A DNA stretch of 43,923 bases from Candidatus Saccharibacteria bacterium UBA1103 (GCA_002313515.1 DCBQ01000008.1:65753-109675), one strand, 5' to 3'; positions 21,841 to 31,584 are shown, counted from the stretch's first letter. Program-made: numbers and translations. The notes: generated by a model not told the origin, from the letters alone.

Positions 21841-23904
21841 ATGACAAATTCCGTTAATACCCCAAGAGCTTTAGGCGATAGATTTAGTCGCCAAATTTTA
21901 CATCTAGTAGACGAGTGTAAAATAGATAGCATAACATTAGATATATTTGACACCGTACTGATGCGCAGAGTCTGGCCAGAAGAGAAGCAATTTTATACTG
22001 TCGCGAAACAATGGCAGCCAATCATATCCAAACTTCTAAGTAGCAATATATCAGCTTCCGAAATTCTGCAGTGGCGCATCTACGCAAGGCAAGAGTGGCT
22101 AGGAGCTAAGAATCATTACCGAGTCATAGACAAAGATGATAAGAATCCCGTTCATCATGATATAACACTAGAAATCTGGTTTAGTGGAATGCTACAACTA
22201 CTTGCCGAGAAGCATGATACTAAACTTACCAGTAGTCAAGTGCAGACTACGACTAAGAAGCTGATTGAAATAGAGCTAGCGACAGAGCAAAATAACCTCG
22301 ATCCAAATCAACGCCTGATACGGACAATTCAATATGTAAAAAAGCTACATCCCAAGCTGAAAGTATATTTCATTTCAGACATGTACTTAACTACCGCACA
22401 AATTAAGCATTTACTAAATCACTTCCGTATTAATATTTTTGATGACGGCATTTCGTCGGTAGACTTGGGCTATGGCAAATTTGACAGCCGCGCCTATAGC
22501 GTTATTCACAACAAGCACGTCTTTGGCAATGATTTTGATATTGCCCGCAACCTACACATCGGTGATAACCAGAATTCCGACGTCAATCAGGCTCGCACCG
22601 CTGGTAGCGCCAGCCTACTTTATCATACTCCACGTTTGCGTCGCCTGCGTACTACACTGGGTGGTCTATACGTTCATAACATAAATCGAAAAATGGTTAG
22701 GCACGACAGCGAACTATACGACCAATACCTTAGTGCAGACAATCGCACTCCAGCTGACTTATGGCGCAAGTTTGGTGTCCTATTCTCGCAGCCATTCTAT
22801 AACTTTATAATGCACGTTGGCATTGCCGCTAAAACATGTCCAGATACCACATTTTTAATGGTTAGTTCAGAAGCCAAGGAATTTTATCGCAAGGGGACAG
22901 TGATATTTCCGAGCCTATTTAGTGCGCCGAACATACGAGTCGCTAAAAAGCTAAATCGGCGCTGCGTGTTCCGTGCTTTCGCTTATCTGCTAGCCACCGA
23001 TCACAACCTCGACTATAATGCAGAGTCAATTTTTGAGTCCATTTGTATGGGCGAGATGAAAGGGCAGCGGCGCGAATTATACGAGTTTTTCTTCGATAAA
23101 GATTATCCCTACAGTGAGCTAAACCTCAACACTCGCAGTGATAAGGATTTCTATAAGGCGTTTGTAAATGATATTAAGAAAGCTACACCAGAACAAGTCA
23201 ACCGATTACGCAAGGCTTATGAATACACTAGAGAGTTTTATCCTAAGCCTAACGACCAATTAGTCATTGTTGATGTAGGATGGGGCGGTACCATTCAAGT
23301 TATGTTACGCGAAATTCTGCGACTAGAGGGCATTGCCTGCTCGGTGGAAGGGCTATATATTGGTACACACCATGTAGATCGACATGGCATTGAACCCATT
23401 AAGGCAGTTGGTTATCTAATGCCAAACGTTTTTAGCAAGAAATATCATCCGATATGGAACGCCGTGATTTGGGAATATGCCTACACCAATAAGATTCAAT
23501 TTCCCGAGGATCAATCACACCTCTCATTAATCGGAGAGGGCTTTGAAGAAGGCGCCAAACTCTTCAAATCGACCATAGCCAACCCTAACTATGATTTTCT
23601 AAAGGTTACCAGCCAACACCTAAAGAAGTTGGTATCACATCCGACGCGCAAGGAAGTGGAAATCTTGGGCAGCATCAATTTCGACTTCGGCTTCGTTGAC
23701 GAAGGGCGAATAACACTTGTCAACACCAGCTACAGCTTAGCTACTTTCTGGAAGAGAACAATTAGACACCCTCGGGCTACACTACGCAACGTGATATTTG
23801 CCCCAAACGCCTGGTCGGCTGCTTATATCAAATATTACCATTTAGCAATCTTACGTCCACTACTTCGTATCTGGTCAATTATTCGACGACGAAGTTACAT
23901 GTAG
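21841..23904 (+). CDS. HAD-superfamily protein of surface-polysaccharide type (COG5610-like)
   Basis: 687 residues. The N-terminal half is a HAD hydrolase fold: ITLDIFDTVLMRR with the nucleophile Asp and DxD-like motif (about 36-48), FISDMYLT (about 178-185, motif II Ser), GYGKFDSR (Lys, motif III, about 210-217), and HIGDNQNSDVNQA (motif IV acidic pair, about 240-252). The C-terminal half (about 300-680) has a second unknown domain containing IVDVGWGGTIQVML, a Rossmann-like glycine patch. Such proteins occur in capsule and wall-polysaccharide loci, where they may remove or transfer phosphate; the substrate is unknown. Located next to the sortase and WTA genes. Converges with the PEGA gene with ten bases between stops. 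Confidence 0.78.
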   Translation: MTNSVNTPRALGDRFSRQILHLVDECKIDSITLDIFDTVLMRRVWPEEKQFYTVAKQWQPIISKLLSSNISASEILQWRIYARQEWLGAKNHYRVIDKDDKNPVHHDITLEIWFSGMLQLLAEKHDTKLTSSQVQTTTKKLIEIELATEQNNLDPNQRLIRTIQYVKKLHPKLKVYFISDMYLTTAQIKHLLNHFRINIFDDGISSVDLGYGKFDSRAYSVIHNKHVFGNDFDIARNLHIGDNQNSDVNQARTAGSASLLYHTPRLRRLRTTLGGLYVHNINRKMVRHDSELYDQYLSADNRTPADLWRKFGVLFSQPFYNFIMHVGIAAKTCPDTTFLMVSSEAKEFYRKGTVIFPSLFSAPNIRVAKKLNRRCVFRAFAYLLATDHNLDYNAESIFESICMGEMKGQRRELYEFFFDKDYPYSELNLNTRSDKDFYKAFVNDIKKATPEQVNRLRKAYEYTREFYPKPNDQLVIVDVGWGGTIQVMLREILRLEGIACSVEGLYIGTHHVDRHGIEPIKAVGYLMPNVFSKKYHPIWNAVIWEYAYTNKIQFPEDQSHLSLIGEGFEEGAKLFKSTIANPNYDFLKVTSQHLKKLVSHPTRKEVEILGSINFDFGFVDEGRITLVNTSYSLATFWKRTIRHPRATLRNVIFAPNAWSAAYIKYYHLAILRPLLRIWSIIRRRSYM

Positions 23905-23914
23905 ATGATGTTAG

Positions 23915-25372
23915 TTACTCTACCGTCATATTGCTGCGCTGAAGCACTACGCCACCGCTAATGTTATCTAGGCTAAACAAATACTTATTGTCGCTAGATA
24001 AGACGGCGGGCAGGCGGCCCGATACCACATGCTGGCGATTAGTACCGTCGAAGTCCATAATGGCGATTCCATCATCATTTTGGTCTAGGATATGGTAGTC
24101 GTCGATAAAGAACGGCTTGCCCGATTGACTTAAGGTTAAGTTGTATTGGCTCTCGGTCTCTGGGTCGTAAACTAGCACATCCTTGTCTTTACCTGCCAGC
24201 AGTAGACGACCGCTATTATTAAACTGTACCCAATCAGCATTCATATTCAGTGTAACCGTATCGCTCTTGCTGCCATCAGCGTGCTCATCGCCACCACTAA
24301 ACAGCCCACTTTCGTCTAGTGGATTCGATAGCATGGTTACTTTCCCGTCATGCGACCAAGCCAAATAATCCTCGTTGTTGTATTCCGTAAAGGCTACATG
24401 AACTGGCTTATCATCCTTAAATTGCCTCAGCTGCTGCACCTTGCCGTCGTTGTAGATTGCCACACTCTGCTTCAGCTGATCGCCTTCGCCCGTTTTGGTT
24501 GCATAGACCAGACGACTGGTACCATATAGCCTATATTCTGTAACATCTGTAGCTAGTGGAGATGAGACCGACTTATTACCATAATCTAGTTTACGAATGC
24601 TGCCGTCAGTCAGTGCATAGAACACATCGCCACTATTGCCTGAGAAATGAGGGTCCACGATGTTCATAGCAAAATCACGTGTCAAGTTTTGGATTTTATC
24701 CTTATTCTGACGGTCAACTTTTAGGTACTCGGTGCTATCACCATAATCGTGTCTCATCAAGACATAGCGCGAGCCGCTATCCCACTCAATAATCGAGAAC
24801 TGCTCGCTAGCACCCTCTGGCGCTGCACTGACCACGTCATCACTATATTTAATTTCACTGTCCTTAACCTTTTCCGGGTTAGAGATATCTAGCAGCGTCA
24901 GAACGTGCGAATTTTGATCAGTAACAATAGCTAGCCATTTGCGGCTCGGTGACGCCTTGATATCCGATATATTGTTAAATGATTTGACCGACTTAGTCGA
25001 AATCTTCTCAGGTATTAGGCGCACATAATCCAGCCATTGCACAGTACTCGGCTGTGTTGTGACCTGCTTAGCCCACGTGCGATAACCATCACGACGCATA
25101 GTAACATTTAAACTGCCTGTTCGAACATTAGCGCGCGTTGGAGTCCGGCTAGTTAAAGTAGTTTTACCTACGCTTACTGTTGCACCAGTAGGGTAGGTAT
25201 TGAACTGCAGTAGCGCCACCTGCGACAGCTGACCAGAACGCAGATCAAAGCGATAACCCATAGCCCAAGCTACGCAAAATACCACACCCACAATAACCGC
25301 AATTGTCATAACGCCATAAGTAAAGAAACGCATTGCTAGCTCTCTGCGCCGCCGTTTAGTATCTTCTACCAT
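23915..25372 (-). CDS. Membrane-anchored PEGA-domain protein with propeller-like repeats
   Basis: 485 residues. A basic N-terminus (TKRRRR) and one TM helix (about 15-37) anchor it outward. A PEGA domain follows (about 50-110: FNTYPTGATVSVGKTTL, TPTRANVRTGSLNVTMRRDGY), a small surface-layer-associated beta fold. The rest (about 125-480) is built of repeated beta-strand units (LLDIS, SGSRYVLMRHD, SGDVFYALTDGSI, NSGRLLLAGKD) that look like a seven-blade propeller. Such proteins probably bind carbohydrate or protein at the cell surface. Divergent from the Ala-rich membrane protein gene, with SD AGGAAA before the ATG. Confidence 0.75.
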   Translation of the reverse strand: MVEDTKRRRRELAMRFFTYGVMTIAVIVGVVFCVAWAMGYRFDLRSGQLSQVALLQFNTYPTGATVSVGKTTLTSRTPTRANVRTGSLNVTMRRDGYRTWAKQVTTQPSTVQWLDYVRLIPEKISTKSVKSFNNISDIKASPSRKWLAIVTDQNSHVLTLLDISNPEKVKDSEIKYSDDVVSAAPEGASEQFSIIEWDSGSRYVLMRHDYGDSTEYLKVDRQNKDKIQNLTRDFAMNIVDPHFSGNSGDVFYALTDGSIRKLDYGNKSVSSPLATDVTEYRLYGTSRLVYATKTGEGDQLKQSVAIYNDGKVQQLRQFKDDKPVHVAFTEYNNEDYLAWSHDGKVTMLSNPLDESGLFSGGDEHADGSKSDTVTLNMNADWVQFNNSGRLLLAGKDKDVLVYDPETESQYNLTLSQSGKPFFIDDYHILDQNDDGIAIMDFDGTNRQHVVSGRLPAVLSSDNKYLFSLDNISGGVVLQRSNMTVE

Positions 25373-25439
25373 ATTTTCCTATCTATCTAATTATTTACTA
25401 GTGTTTATAATAAACTAAATCAGACCGCCATTCAAGCAC

Positions 25440-25468
25440 TTGCACAAACGAAACATAACCGCTAAAAT
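25440..25468 (+). promoter_or_regulatory. Promoter of the Ala-rich membrane protein gene
   Basis: TTGCAC (25440-25445), 17-base spacer, TAAAAT (25463-25468). The upstream in-frame TTG is part of the -35 box, which argues against it as a start codon. Confidence 0.65.
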
Positions 25469-25493
25469 AGAGCAAAAGAGAAAGAGAGGATTA

Positions 25494-27110
25494 ATGGGGA
25501 TTGTAATTATCAACGGTCAGCGGTATGACGCTGCCACTGGTCTGAGAGTCAAGAGCTCATCGGATAGTCAGGTAACTAGCGATTTTGCCGACCTACGTCC
25601 ATCGGTCGCAGCCGATAGTCGAAGGGAAGAGCAGGTTAAGATCGCCGCCGAGCGTGCTGCTATCTTGGGCGATGCAGTGGCCGATGCCACCGTGCAGCCG
25701 GTCAAGAAAGACGTTAAAGAGATCAAGCGTGCCGCCAAGGCCGTAGCCAGTGGCCACTTGCCTAGCTGGATTACCAACTACGTTGATGGGGGTGCACCGC
25801 GCGAAATTAAACCACTAACCGAAGCTGAGCGTCAGTTCAGACAGCGTATTCGCGGTAACAGCGACACTAGTGCACGCCGTAAGGCTAGTGGGTCAGTAAC
25901 TCTGAATCGCCGCTACGTCAAAAAACCTAGCAGTGAGTTGGTCAATAAGACCTATGCCGAGCCTTTGGCGCTCAGCGAGGACCGCAATCGTCGCATTAAG
26001 CAGATTCGACAGGATGCCGAGAGTCGCGCCCAGCACGCTAGCAATCCAACCACTAATCCAGTGCGCGGCGTTTTTTCGCCACGCCATCACGCTGCACCAA
26101 GCATCGTTAGGCAGGCATTAGTAGCCACACCCAAAGCAACGACAGCCGTAGCCGCAGCTACTAAGGCCACAGAAACACCTGATGCACCAGTACATCCGAT
26201 TCTAACCAAGCGTCAAGCCGCTGAACTAAGAGCCAATCGTCAAATTAGATCTGGCCGAGGGCGTGCTATCGATAACTTCATGCCCACACAGGCTACCACT
26301 AAGCGTAGCAGCCGAACGGCTCAGCCTGATCTAGCCGTTTCTACCCACAAAGTGAAGAATGTATACAACCAGGCTTTATCGACTAATCGTGGCACTGCGA
26401 TTTCGTCCATTAAACCAGCCGAGCCCATCGTCCAGCATCAGCCAGAACAGAGTAGCATTAGCACGTCTAGTGCCACCAAGGCACCCGCCAGCCCAATCTT
26501 GTCGCCAGAGAAGATTGATCAGCTAGCCAATGCCGTAACCGATGCTCTGATCCAGAATGACGAGCGTAGGGCTAATAAGCAGAGCGCTACTAATGAGCCA
26601 AACAGGGTCGAGGAAGAGCTAAGGGCCGCCAAGCGGTCAGTACGCCGACAAAAGCGTGCCTTCCGCATGCCCGCCATCGCTACCGCCGCTGCAGCTGTTG
26701 CTATTCTAGCCGGTTACGGTGTCTATGCCGCCTATCCTAATGTCCAGGTGCGAGTCGCCGCTAGCAAGGCGGGCATCAACGCGCGGCCAACCGTTGCCCT
26801 TAGCGGCTACCACATTAGCGGTCCAGTGGCCTATGCCAATGGTGAAATCACCGTCAACTATCGCGACGGCAACGGTTCAACCTACAGCGTCAATCAACGC
26901 AAGGCCGCCGAAACCGATAAATCACTGCGTACCGCCGCCAGCAGTCGCGGCAGCAGCAACATGACTTACGAGGAAATTAGTGCTGGTAGCACCAACATAT
27001 ACCGTTACGACGACAAGGCAACTTGGGTTAAAGACGGCATGGTCTATACTATTGACACTAATGACCGCTTAACTAACGAGCAGATCAGCACAATCGCCAA
27101 GAGCGTATAG
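25494..27110 (+). CDS. Ala-rich single-pass protein with DUF4367-like C-terminus
   Basis: 538 residues from ATG 25494 after SD AGAGAGGA; an upstream TTG would sit in the promoter. A long hydrophilic, Ala/Lys/Arg-rich cytoplasmic part (about 1-385), with repeated short helices and low-complexity sequence, is followed by one TM helix (about 391-409: AIATAAAAVAILAGYGVYA). The external domain (about 410-538) contains YHISGPVAYANGEITVNYRD and YDDKATWVKDGMVYTID, which resemble the DUF4367 fold of anti-sigma-type proteins. A surface sensor is possible; no function is established. Confidence 0.65.
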   Translation: MGIVIINGQRYDAATGLRVKSSSDSQVTSDFADLRPSVAADSRREEQVKIAAERAAILGDAVADATVQPVKKDVKEIKRAAKAVASGHLPSWITNYVDGGAPREIKPLTEAERQFRQRIRGNSDTSARRKASGSVTLNRRYVKKPSSELVNKTYAEPLALSEDRNRRIKQIRQDAESRAQHASNPTTNPVRGVFSPRHHAAPSIVRQALVATPKATTAVAAATKATETPDAPVHPILTKRQAAELRANRQIRSGRGRAIDNFMPTQATTKRSSRTAQPDLAVSTHKVKNVYNQALSTNRGTAISSIKPAEPIVQHQPEQSSISTSSATKAPASPILSPEKIDQLANAVTDALIQNDERRANKQSATNEPNRVEEELRAAKRSVRRQKRAFRMPAIATAAAAVAILAGYGVYAAYPNVQVRVAASKAGINARPTVALSGYHISGPVAYANGEITVNYRDGNGSTYSVNQRKAAETDKSLRTAASSRGSSNMTYEEISAGSTNIYRYDDKATWVKDGMVYTIDTNDRLTNEQISTIAKSV

Positions 27111-27116
27111 TTTTCG

Positions 27117-27166
27117 CCTCACTTGGCACAAGCGCCGCCCTCCCCACCAAGGGGAGGGAATATTAA
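27117..27166. repeat. Dispersed palindromic element, copy 2 / convergent terminator
   Basis: CCTCACTTGGCACAAGCGCC followed by the perfect stem CCCTCCCC (27138-27145)/GGGGAGGG (27151-27158), loop ACCAA. It lies between convergent genes and may terminate both. Confidence 0.55.
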
Positions 27167-27167
27167 T

Positions 27168-28490
27168 TTACAGCTCTTCGTCTGTACCCAAGACGATCGG
27201 CTTCTGCTTAGCTAGTTTTTGCAAATCCTCGGGCAGGTTACGTTCAAAAATCGCAATACTTTCAGTATAACGCTCGAACCAGTCGTCATCCATGGCAAAG
27301 AATCCCTTGGCACCCGCCTCGTTACCCCAGGAATTCTCGACCTTCCACCAGGCCGGCTTGTCATTCTGCTTCTGCAGACCTACAATCAGCATCTCGTGGT
27401 TAGCCAGCCCCTCCATCGACTTGACCGAGCCCTCCTTGGTGATGTCAGTATCAATGTCCAGCAGATTTGACCAATCATATAGCCGCGTCGACATCACGCC
27501 TTGCTTATCATCCTTATTGTTCATCAGGTTATAGGGCAGCACGTTAGCCGAGAAAACCACCGCGCGCTTACTCTCTAGCTCGCTCACTACCACCGACCGT
27601 ATCTGGTCAAATGGTAGGTTTAGATACAGGATGTGTTTGCCGACCATGCCCTGACCAATTGACCGATAGCGATAAGTCTTACCGTATGCATAAGCCGGGT
27701 TATTAATTAGGGTCAGGTATTTCTGCCGACCGACCAGTTTGCGCTTGAACTCTAGTGGCGTAATATTGTCAAAGGTGTGTAACTTTTTCTTCTTGTCCCG
27801 GTAGGTCCAGCTAAACTGCTTCGGCGGCTCGCCAAAGGTCAGGCAGAGCAGGCGATAAGCATCCGCGAGTGCCACCTCTTTGTATTCACGCGCCCGATCC
27901 TTGTCTTTAGCTGCTAGATCACGCAGCTTCAGACCATGCCGGCGTAGTAACCGACAAATCAGATTACTGTACGAGGCGTAGGTATTGCTGACATTTTTAT
28001 GATCTGGCATGACTTCACGCGGCACCAGGCCATATTTGTCCACCAGGTTGCCCGCCCAGACATCCCAGCCGCCATCCGAAACCGGATAATAAAAATAGCG
28101 CTTGACCAGACGATCGGTCCATTTACGACCGGCATACTTAATAGTGTTCTCTAGGAATAGATTAGCCTTTTCTAGCTGGTCATAGAAAAATAGATAGCTT
28201 TCACTAAACTCCACACGTTCGGTCTTTAGCTTTTTCTCTGCCTGATGGCGCAGGCTGTTCAGGGTTCCAAATAGCCAACACCGACCCGAATTTTTCTGGT
28301 CAGTCGGGCTCGATGGCTCGAGGTCGATTTCAAAATATTGTGGCACTTGATTGATTAATTCATAATTGCGGGCGGCGATGCGCAAGTCACTTTTTACCAA
28401 AATATTCTGCGCCAAACAGTACTTTCCGTCGCGTTTGACCGATCTGTCCAATTTTTCGATGAGTTCTGGGGTTATTTTTACGTTATTCAT
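27168..28490 (-). CDS. pepC: Aminopeptidase C (bleomycin hydrolase family, C1B)
   Basis: 440 residues, the family's usual length. A cytoplasmic papain-fold cysteine aminopeptidase that trims N-terminal residues from peptides. The catalytic triad is complete: Cys71 in QKNSGRCWLF, His365 in LANHEMLIVG, and Asn386 in VENSWG. The conserved oxyanion Gln65 precedes the Cys. The C-terminus (GTDEEL) is a short tail of the type that reaches into the active site and makes the enzyme an aminopeptidase. In a peptide-dependent small-genome organism it would recover amino acids. TAATGT six bases before the ATG suggests a leaderless start, divergent from the gene at 28546. Confidence 0.96.
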   Translation of the reverse strand: MNNVKITPELIEKLDRSVKRDGKYCLAQNILVKSDLRIAARNYELINQVPQYFEIDLEPSSPTDQKNSGRCWLFGTLNSLRHQAEKKLKTERVEFSESYLFFYDQLEKANLFLENTIKYAGRKWTDRLVKRYFYYPVSDGGWDVWAGNLVDKYGLVPREVMPDHKNVSNTYASYSNLICRLLRRHGLKLRDLAAKDKDRAREYKEVALADAYRLLCLTFGEPPKQFSWTYRDKKKKLHTFDNITPLEFKRKLVGRQKYLTLINNPAYAYGKTYRYRSIGQGMVGKHILYLNLPFDQIRSVVVSELESKRAVVFSANVLPYNLMNNKDDKQGVMSTRLYDWSNLLDIDTDITKEGSVKSMEGLANHEMLIVGLQKQNDKPAWWKVENSWGNEAGAKGFFAMDDDWFERYTESIAIFERNLPEDLQKLAKQKPIVLGTDEEL

Positions 28491-28532
28491 AAAAATACAT
28501 TAGCATACTACATGCGATAATGGTTAATGTGC

Positions 28533-28538
28533 TAATAT
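28533..28538 (+). promoter_or_regulatory. -10 box TAATAT (TGTGCTAATAT), leaderless start
   Basis: The same 11 bases TGTGCTAATAT as the sortase promoter and the minus-strand RNA promoter. It ends seven bases before ATG 28546. Confidence 0.65.
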
Positions 28539-28545
28539 ATACTAC

Positions 28546-30123
28546 ATGAAACAACCGAATCAGCTAGCCTTGGCTTTTGCAAACGAGCTGAGCTCGATTC
28601 AACTTGCTAATCAGCAGCAGAAGCTAATTCATGATAGCGATAAAGACGGGGAAGAGGATACTCTGCACGTTCAAGAGACTGGCGCTGCTCTGACAGAGTT
28701 ATACGAAAGCATTCGCAACGCTAGTCAAAATGCCCAGGAAAACCTGCTGTTAATGCATGCTATCGCGCGCTTTATCGATAAATATTTCTGGGTCAGTAAC
28801 AGTCGCGCTCTGAAACGCTGCGGCGAGAACCTAATTATTGAATTGACTCTAGCAGGCTATCTACAAAATGACTCGATCAGCCTAACCAAAATCGATCAGA
28901 TTACCGAGCGCATGAAGGGCGCCGTTAGACTAAAGGATAAGCTATCCGATAGCTACAGCCACGCTCAAATTGAACGCTGGGTGGTCAAACCCTTATCTGC
29001 CGCCATCGAAGCACAGCTGCGCGACCACCGCGAACAGCTAGCCCTCGCCGACGTAGCTTATAACTATTTTCTAACCGCCATCGACACCGAGAAGTTAGGC
29101 GGTGGCGAGAAGCCGGCTAATTACGAGGCAACCTTATTTGTGGCCAGCCAAAAAGCACTACTAAAGAGTGCTGAGGAAGCCATCCGCCTGAATATGCTAG
29201 AGCGCTACCAGATTAGCCCAACCGACGCCGTAGCTTACGCCAGCTTTAACCAGCAGCTAGACGGTATCTTCGAGTCCGATCTCCACGACAAACTAGTACG
29301 CATTGTTGATCGCAACGGAGCACCGTTTCGCATTTTAGGACGTACACTATCTGACGACGAGGGCCTCGATCAGCACCTCCTGACCGAAAAAGCCTTTCTC
29401 GGACCATTCACTGCCGCCATTAGCAAGACCTATCTGGACGTCAATCGCGAAGTTAATCGTGGCATTATCCGCAGCGTAGCCTTCTTGATTATTACTAAAT
29501 TTATCATCGGCATCGCCATTGAGGTACCATACGACCTAATGGTGCACGGCTCGGTGATCTGGTTGGCGCTGGGTGTTAATCTATTGTTACCGCCTCTGTA
29601 CATGATCTTACTACGCGCCACCCTGATGATGCCGGATCAGCGCAATACTAAGGCCTTAACTCGCGAGATGACTCGGATTCTGTATTCACCCGTGCCCAAG
29701 CGACCGTTTATCACAGGTCAGCAACGTCATTTTTCGAAAATCTATAATTTCTTATATTTCCTGGTCGTAGTCGGGGTATTCGCCGGTGTATCATGGCTAC
29801 TGATGCACTTCGCGGGCTTCGAGTGGATTCACCTGCTAATATTCTTCGTCTTTATCTCAACTGCTAGCTTCCTTGGCTTCCGCCTCAGTCGTCGCATTCG
29901 CGAGATCGAGGTTGGGGATGAGGCACAGACTACTGCCACCGTCATTCGCGATTTCCTGTACATGCCGTTCGTCGCCGTCGGGCGCTACATTAGCGAAACT
30001 TATTCAAAGATTAATATCGTTTCGCGCTTCCTGGACATGTTTGTCGAGCTACCCATGAAGACCATCATTGCCTTCTTCCGCCGCTGGGGCAACTTCATGT
30101 CCGCCAAACGGGATGAGCTGTAG
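28546..30123 (+). CDS. Unknown four-TM protein with long helical N-terminus
   Basis: 525 residues, not recognised. Residues about 1-300 are soluble and mainly helical, with alternating acidic and hydrophobic positions (KIDQITERMKGAVRLKDKL). About four TM helices follow (311-330, 341-362, 394-415, 420-437) and then a polar C-terminus with a short amphipathic stretch near 480-500. No enzyme motif was found. It is transcribed alone, apparently leaderless. Regular core-type codon use argues against recent transfer; it may be conserved within the lineage. Confidence 0.65.
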   Translation: MKQPNQLALAFANELSSIQLANQQQKLIHDSDKDGEEDTLHVQETGAALTELYESIRNASQNAQENLLLMHAIARFIDKYFWVSNSRALKRCGENLIIELTLAGYLQNDSISLTKIDQITERMKGAVRLKDKLSDSYSHAQIERWVVKPLSAAIEAQLRDHREQLALADVAYNYFLTAIDTEKLGGGEKPANYEATLFVASQKALLKSAEEAIRLNMLERYQISPTDAVAYASFNQQLDGIFESDLHDKLVRIVDRNGAPFRILGRTLSDDEGLDQHLLTEKAFLGPFTAAISKTYLDVNREVNRGIIRSVAFLIITKFIIGIAIEVPYDLMVHGSVIWLALGVNLLLPPLYMILLRATLMMPDQRNTKALTREMTRILYSPVPKRPFITGQQRHFSKIYNFLYFLVVVGVFAGVSWLLMHFAGFEWIHLLIFFVFISTASFLGFRLSRRIREIEVGDEAQTTATVIRDFLYMPFVAVGRYISETYSKINIVSRFLDMFVELPMKTIIAFFRRWGNFMSAKRDEL

Positions 30124-30196
30124 CACAGCGAAAGGTGGGGACGTTGTCGTGCTGGCTACACAGTATATATGGACGTCAGGAGCGCACGCGATGCCA

Positions 30197-30230
30197 TTGA
30201 CCTATTTCGGAATTTGTGCTTTAATATAAT
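30197..30230 (+). promoter_or_regulatory. Promoter of the Ser/His-repeat secreted protein
   Basis: TTGACC (30197-30202), 17-base spacer, TTTAAT (30220-30225), with an overlapping TATAAT at 30225-30230. A 22-base imperfect palindrome follows immediately. Confidence 0.55.
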
Positions 30231-30252
30231 ACGTATTACACATATGTAACGT
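30231..30252 (+). promoter_or_regulatory. Imperfect palindrome, candidate operator
   Basis: ACGTATTACACATATGTAACGT: TTACA/TGTAA arms inside ACGT ends, directly downstream of the -10 box, where a repressor could block initiation. Confidence 0.45.
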
Positions 30253-30291
30253 ACATTTCAATGTGATGTTACCTTCTAGTAAGGAGTAAGT

Positions 30292-31584
30292 ATGACTCGA
30301 TCATATCGGTCGACTATAGCTGCAATCATTGCTATAGTAGTAATGATTTTCACAGTGACATTTATTGCGCCAGCAAACGCGGCCGAGAAGACAGTGGACG
30401 CAAACGATCAGGCGGTCGCCTCAAATGCCTACAACGGTCTGATTGCGCACTACGAAATCGATCAGCTAGAATACGCTAGCCAGGCTAGCGCTAATAGCAA
30501 ACTGTCCAGCGATACTACTTCCACCACAACCAAGCCGGCAGTTTACCAGTCGGACGGCAACAATGTTCTGCTGGTACGCAGCGGACACAGCGGTGGACAC
30601 ACAGGTGGACACAGTAGCGGCCGATCTGGCACCAGTCACAGTGGTAGCAGTAAGTCCAGTGCTAGCCATAGCAGTAAGTCCAGTGCTAGCCATAGCAGTA
30701 AATCCAGTGCTAGCCATAGCAGTAAATCATCAAAGAGCAGTTCACGGACTAACCAGGCCAGCCGCGTATCGCGTAGTCGTGCAAATAACATGGCAAAGCA
30801 GGGGCGTCTAGCTCATGGTGGACGGCCATACAACAAGGCCTCATCTAAATACTTTACCGACAAGGAGCACCAGCCGCTAATCGCTTCGCCGATTTGGCAC
30901 GGTGTTCTAGGCTACTTTATTATCAGTAGCCTATTAAATACCGACAGCGCAAACGCTGCTCAGAAAAAAGACGAGCCAAACGCTGAGCAGAGCAAGGCTT
31001 ATGATCAGCTCTCTGCTGCCGACAAGGTCGCTTACGCCCTCGCTGCATACATTAAGGAAACTGACCAGGCCAAACTATCTCAACCGACTAGTATAGATGT
31101 TAGTTGGCAGAAGGATGGTCGGGCGCAATTCGGCCAGCTGGTATTGTCCTATAGTCAGAACAGTCAGACAATCAAGATGGCAACAATTGAACAAGACGGC
31201 AAATCGATTAATGGGGTTCAGCCCTACGTTCTGCCAACTTGGAAGGAGGCACTAAATCAGACCAAGCCGACCAAGACCAAGCCTGCCAAGACCAAGTCCT
31301 CTGATCCCGTGATTCGCGAGATTGAAAAGCGCGGCTTTACCGACGCCAAGAAGAACGACGATGGCGGTTACACGGCTAAGTTTGGCAAGTGTAGGTTGTA
31401 CCTCGTAGACACAGTTGAAAACGGGAATGTGTACCTGCGGGGTGACTTTGGAGACTACCGTAACCAAGGCGCTAGCCTCGCAAACTGGCAGCTCAACACT
31501 CGCTATCTTAATCGGTGGCCATCCGAGCACGACGCTTATTCTTATTACGACGTCACTGGCTGCACGCCTGAGATCACTTACTAA
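30292..31584 (+). CDS. Secreted protein with Ser/His/Lys tandem repeats
   Basis: 430 residues. A signal peptide (about 1-31: basic start, hydrophobic AIIAIVVMIFTVTFIA, cleavage after ANA) sends it out of the cell. Residues about 96-150 are a low-complexity Gly/His then Ser/Lys/His tract encoded by 24-base tandem repeats (KSSASHSS units). A short hydrophobic segment (about 205-216, LGYFIISSLL) and a Lys/Pro/Thr-rich linker (KPTKTKPAKTKS) lead to a C-terminal domain with two Cys (about 370 and 426). The His-rich part could bind metal; no known family was recognised. SD AAGGAG; strong terminator after the stop. Confidence 0.72.
   Translation: MTRSYRSTIAAIIAIVVMIFTVTFIAPANAAEKTVDANDQAVASNAYNGLIAHYEIDQLEYASQASANSKLSSDTTSTTTKPAVYQSDGNNVLLVRSGHSGGHTGGHSSGRSGTSHSGSSKSSASHSSKSSASHSSKSSASHSSKSSKSSSRTNQASRVSRSRANNMAKQGRLAHGGRPYNKASSKYFTDKEHQPLIASPIWHGVLGYFIISSLLNTDSANAAQKKDEPNAEQSKAYDQLSAADKVAYALAAYIKETDQAKLSQPTSIDVSWQKDGRAQFGQLVLSYSQNSQTIKMATIEQDGKSINGVQPYVLPTWKEALNQTKPTKTKPAKTKSSDPVIREIEKRGFTDAKKNDDGGYTAKFGKCRLYLVDTVENGNVYLRGDFGDYRNQGASLANWQLNTRYLNRWPSEHDAYSYYDVTGCTPEITY
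30646..30728 (+). repeat. 24-base tandem repeat inside the secreted protein gene
   Basis: Unit AGCAGTAAGTCCAGTGCTAG plus CCAT: copies at 30646-30669, 30670-30693 and 30694-30717, and a partial fourth to about 30728. Copies differ at one base (G/A). In frame, so copy number can change without breaking the gene. Confidence 0.92.

Noticed and set aside
25440..25493. TTG upstream start for the Ala-rich membrane protein
   Set aside because: The TTG is part of a -35 box (TTGCAC-N17-TAAAAT), and the ATG at 25494 has a clear SD.
30646..30728. CRISPR array
   Set aside because: The repeats are directly adjacent in-frame 24-base coding units without spacers; no cas genes are present.
30466..30811. ORFs in other frames across the 24-base repeats (repeats of MASTG or SPVLAIAVN type)
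   Set aside because: They are frame shadows of the tandem repeat inside the secreted protein gene; no start signals of their own.
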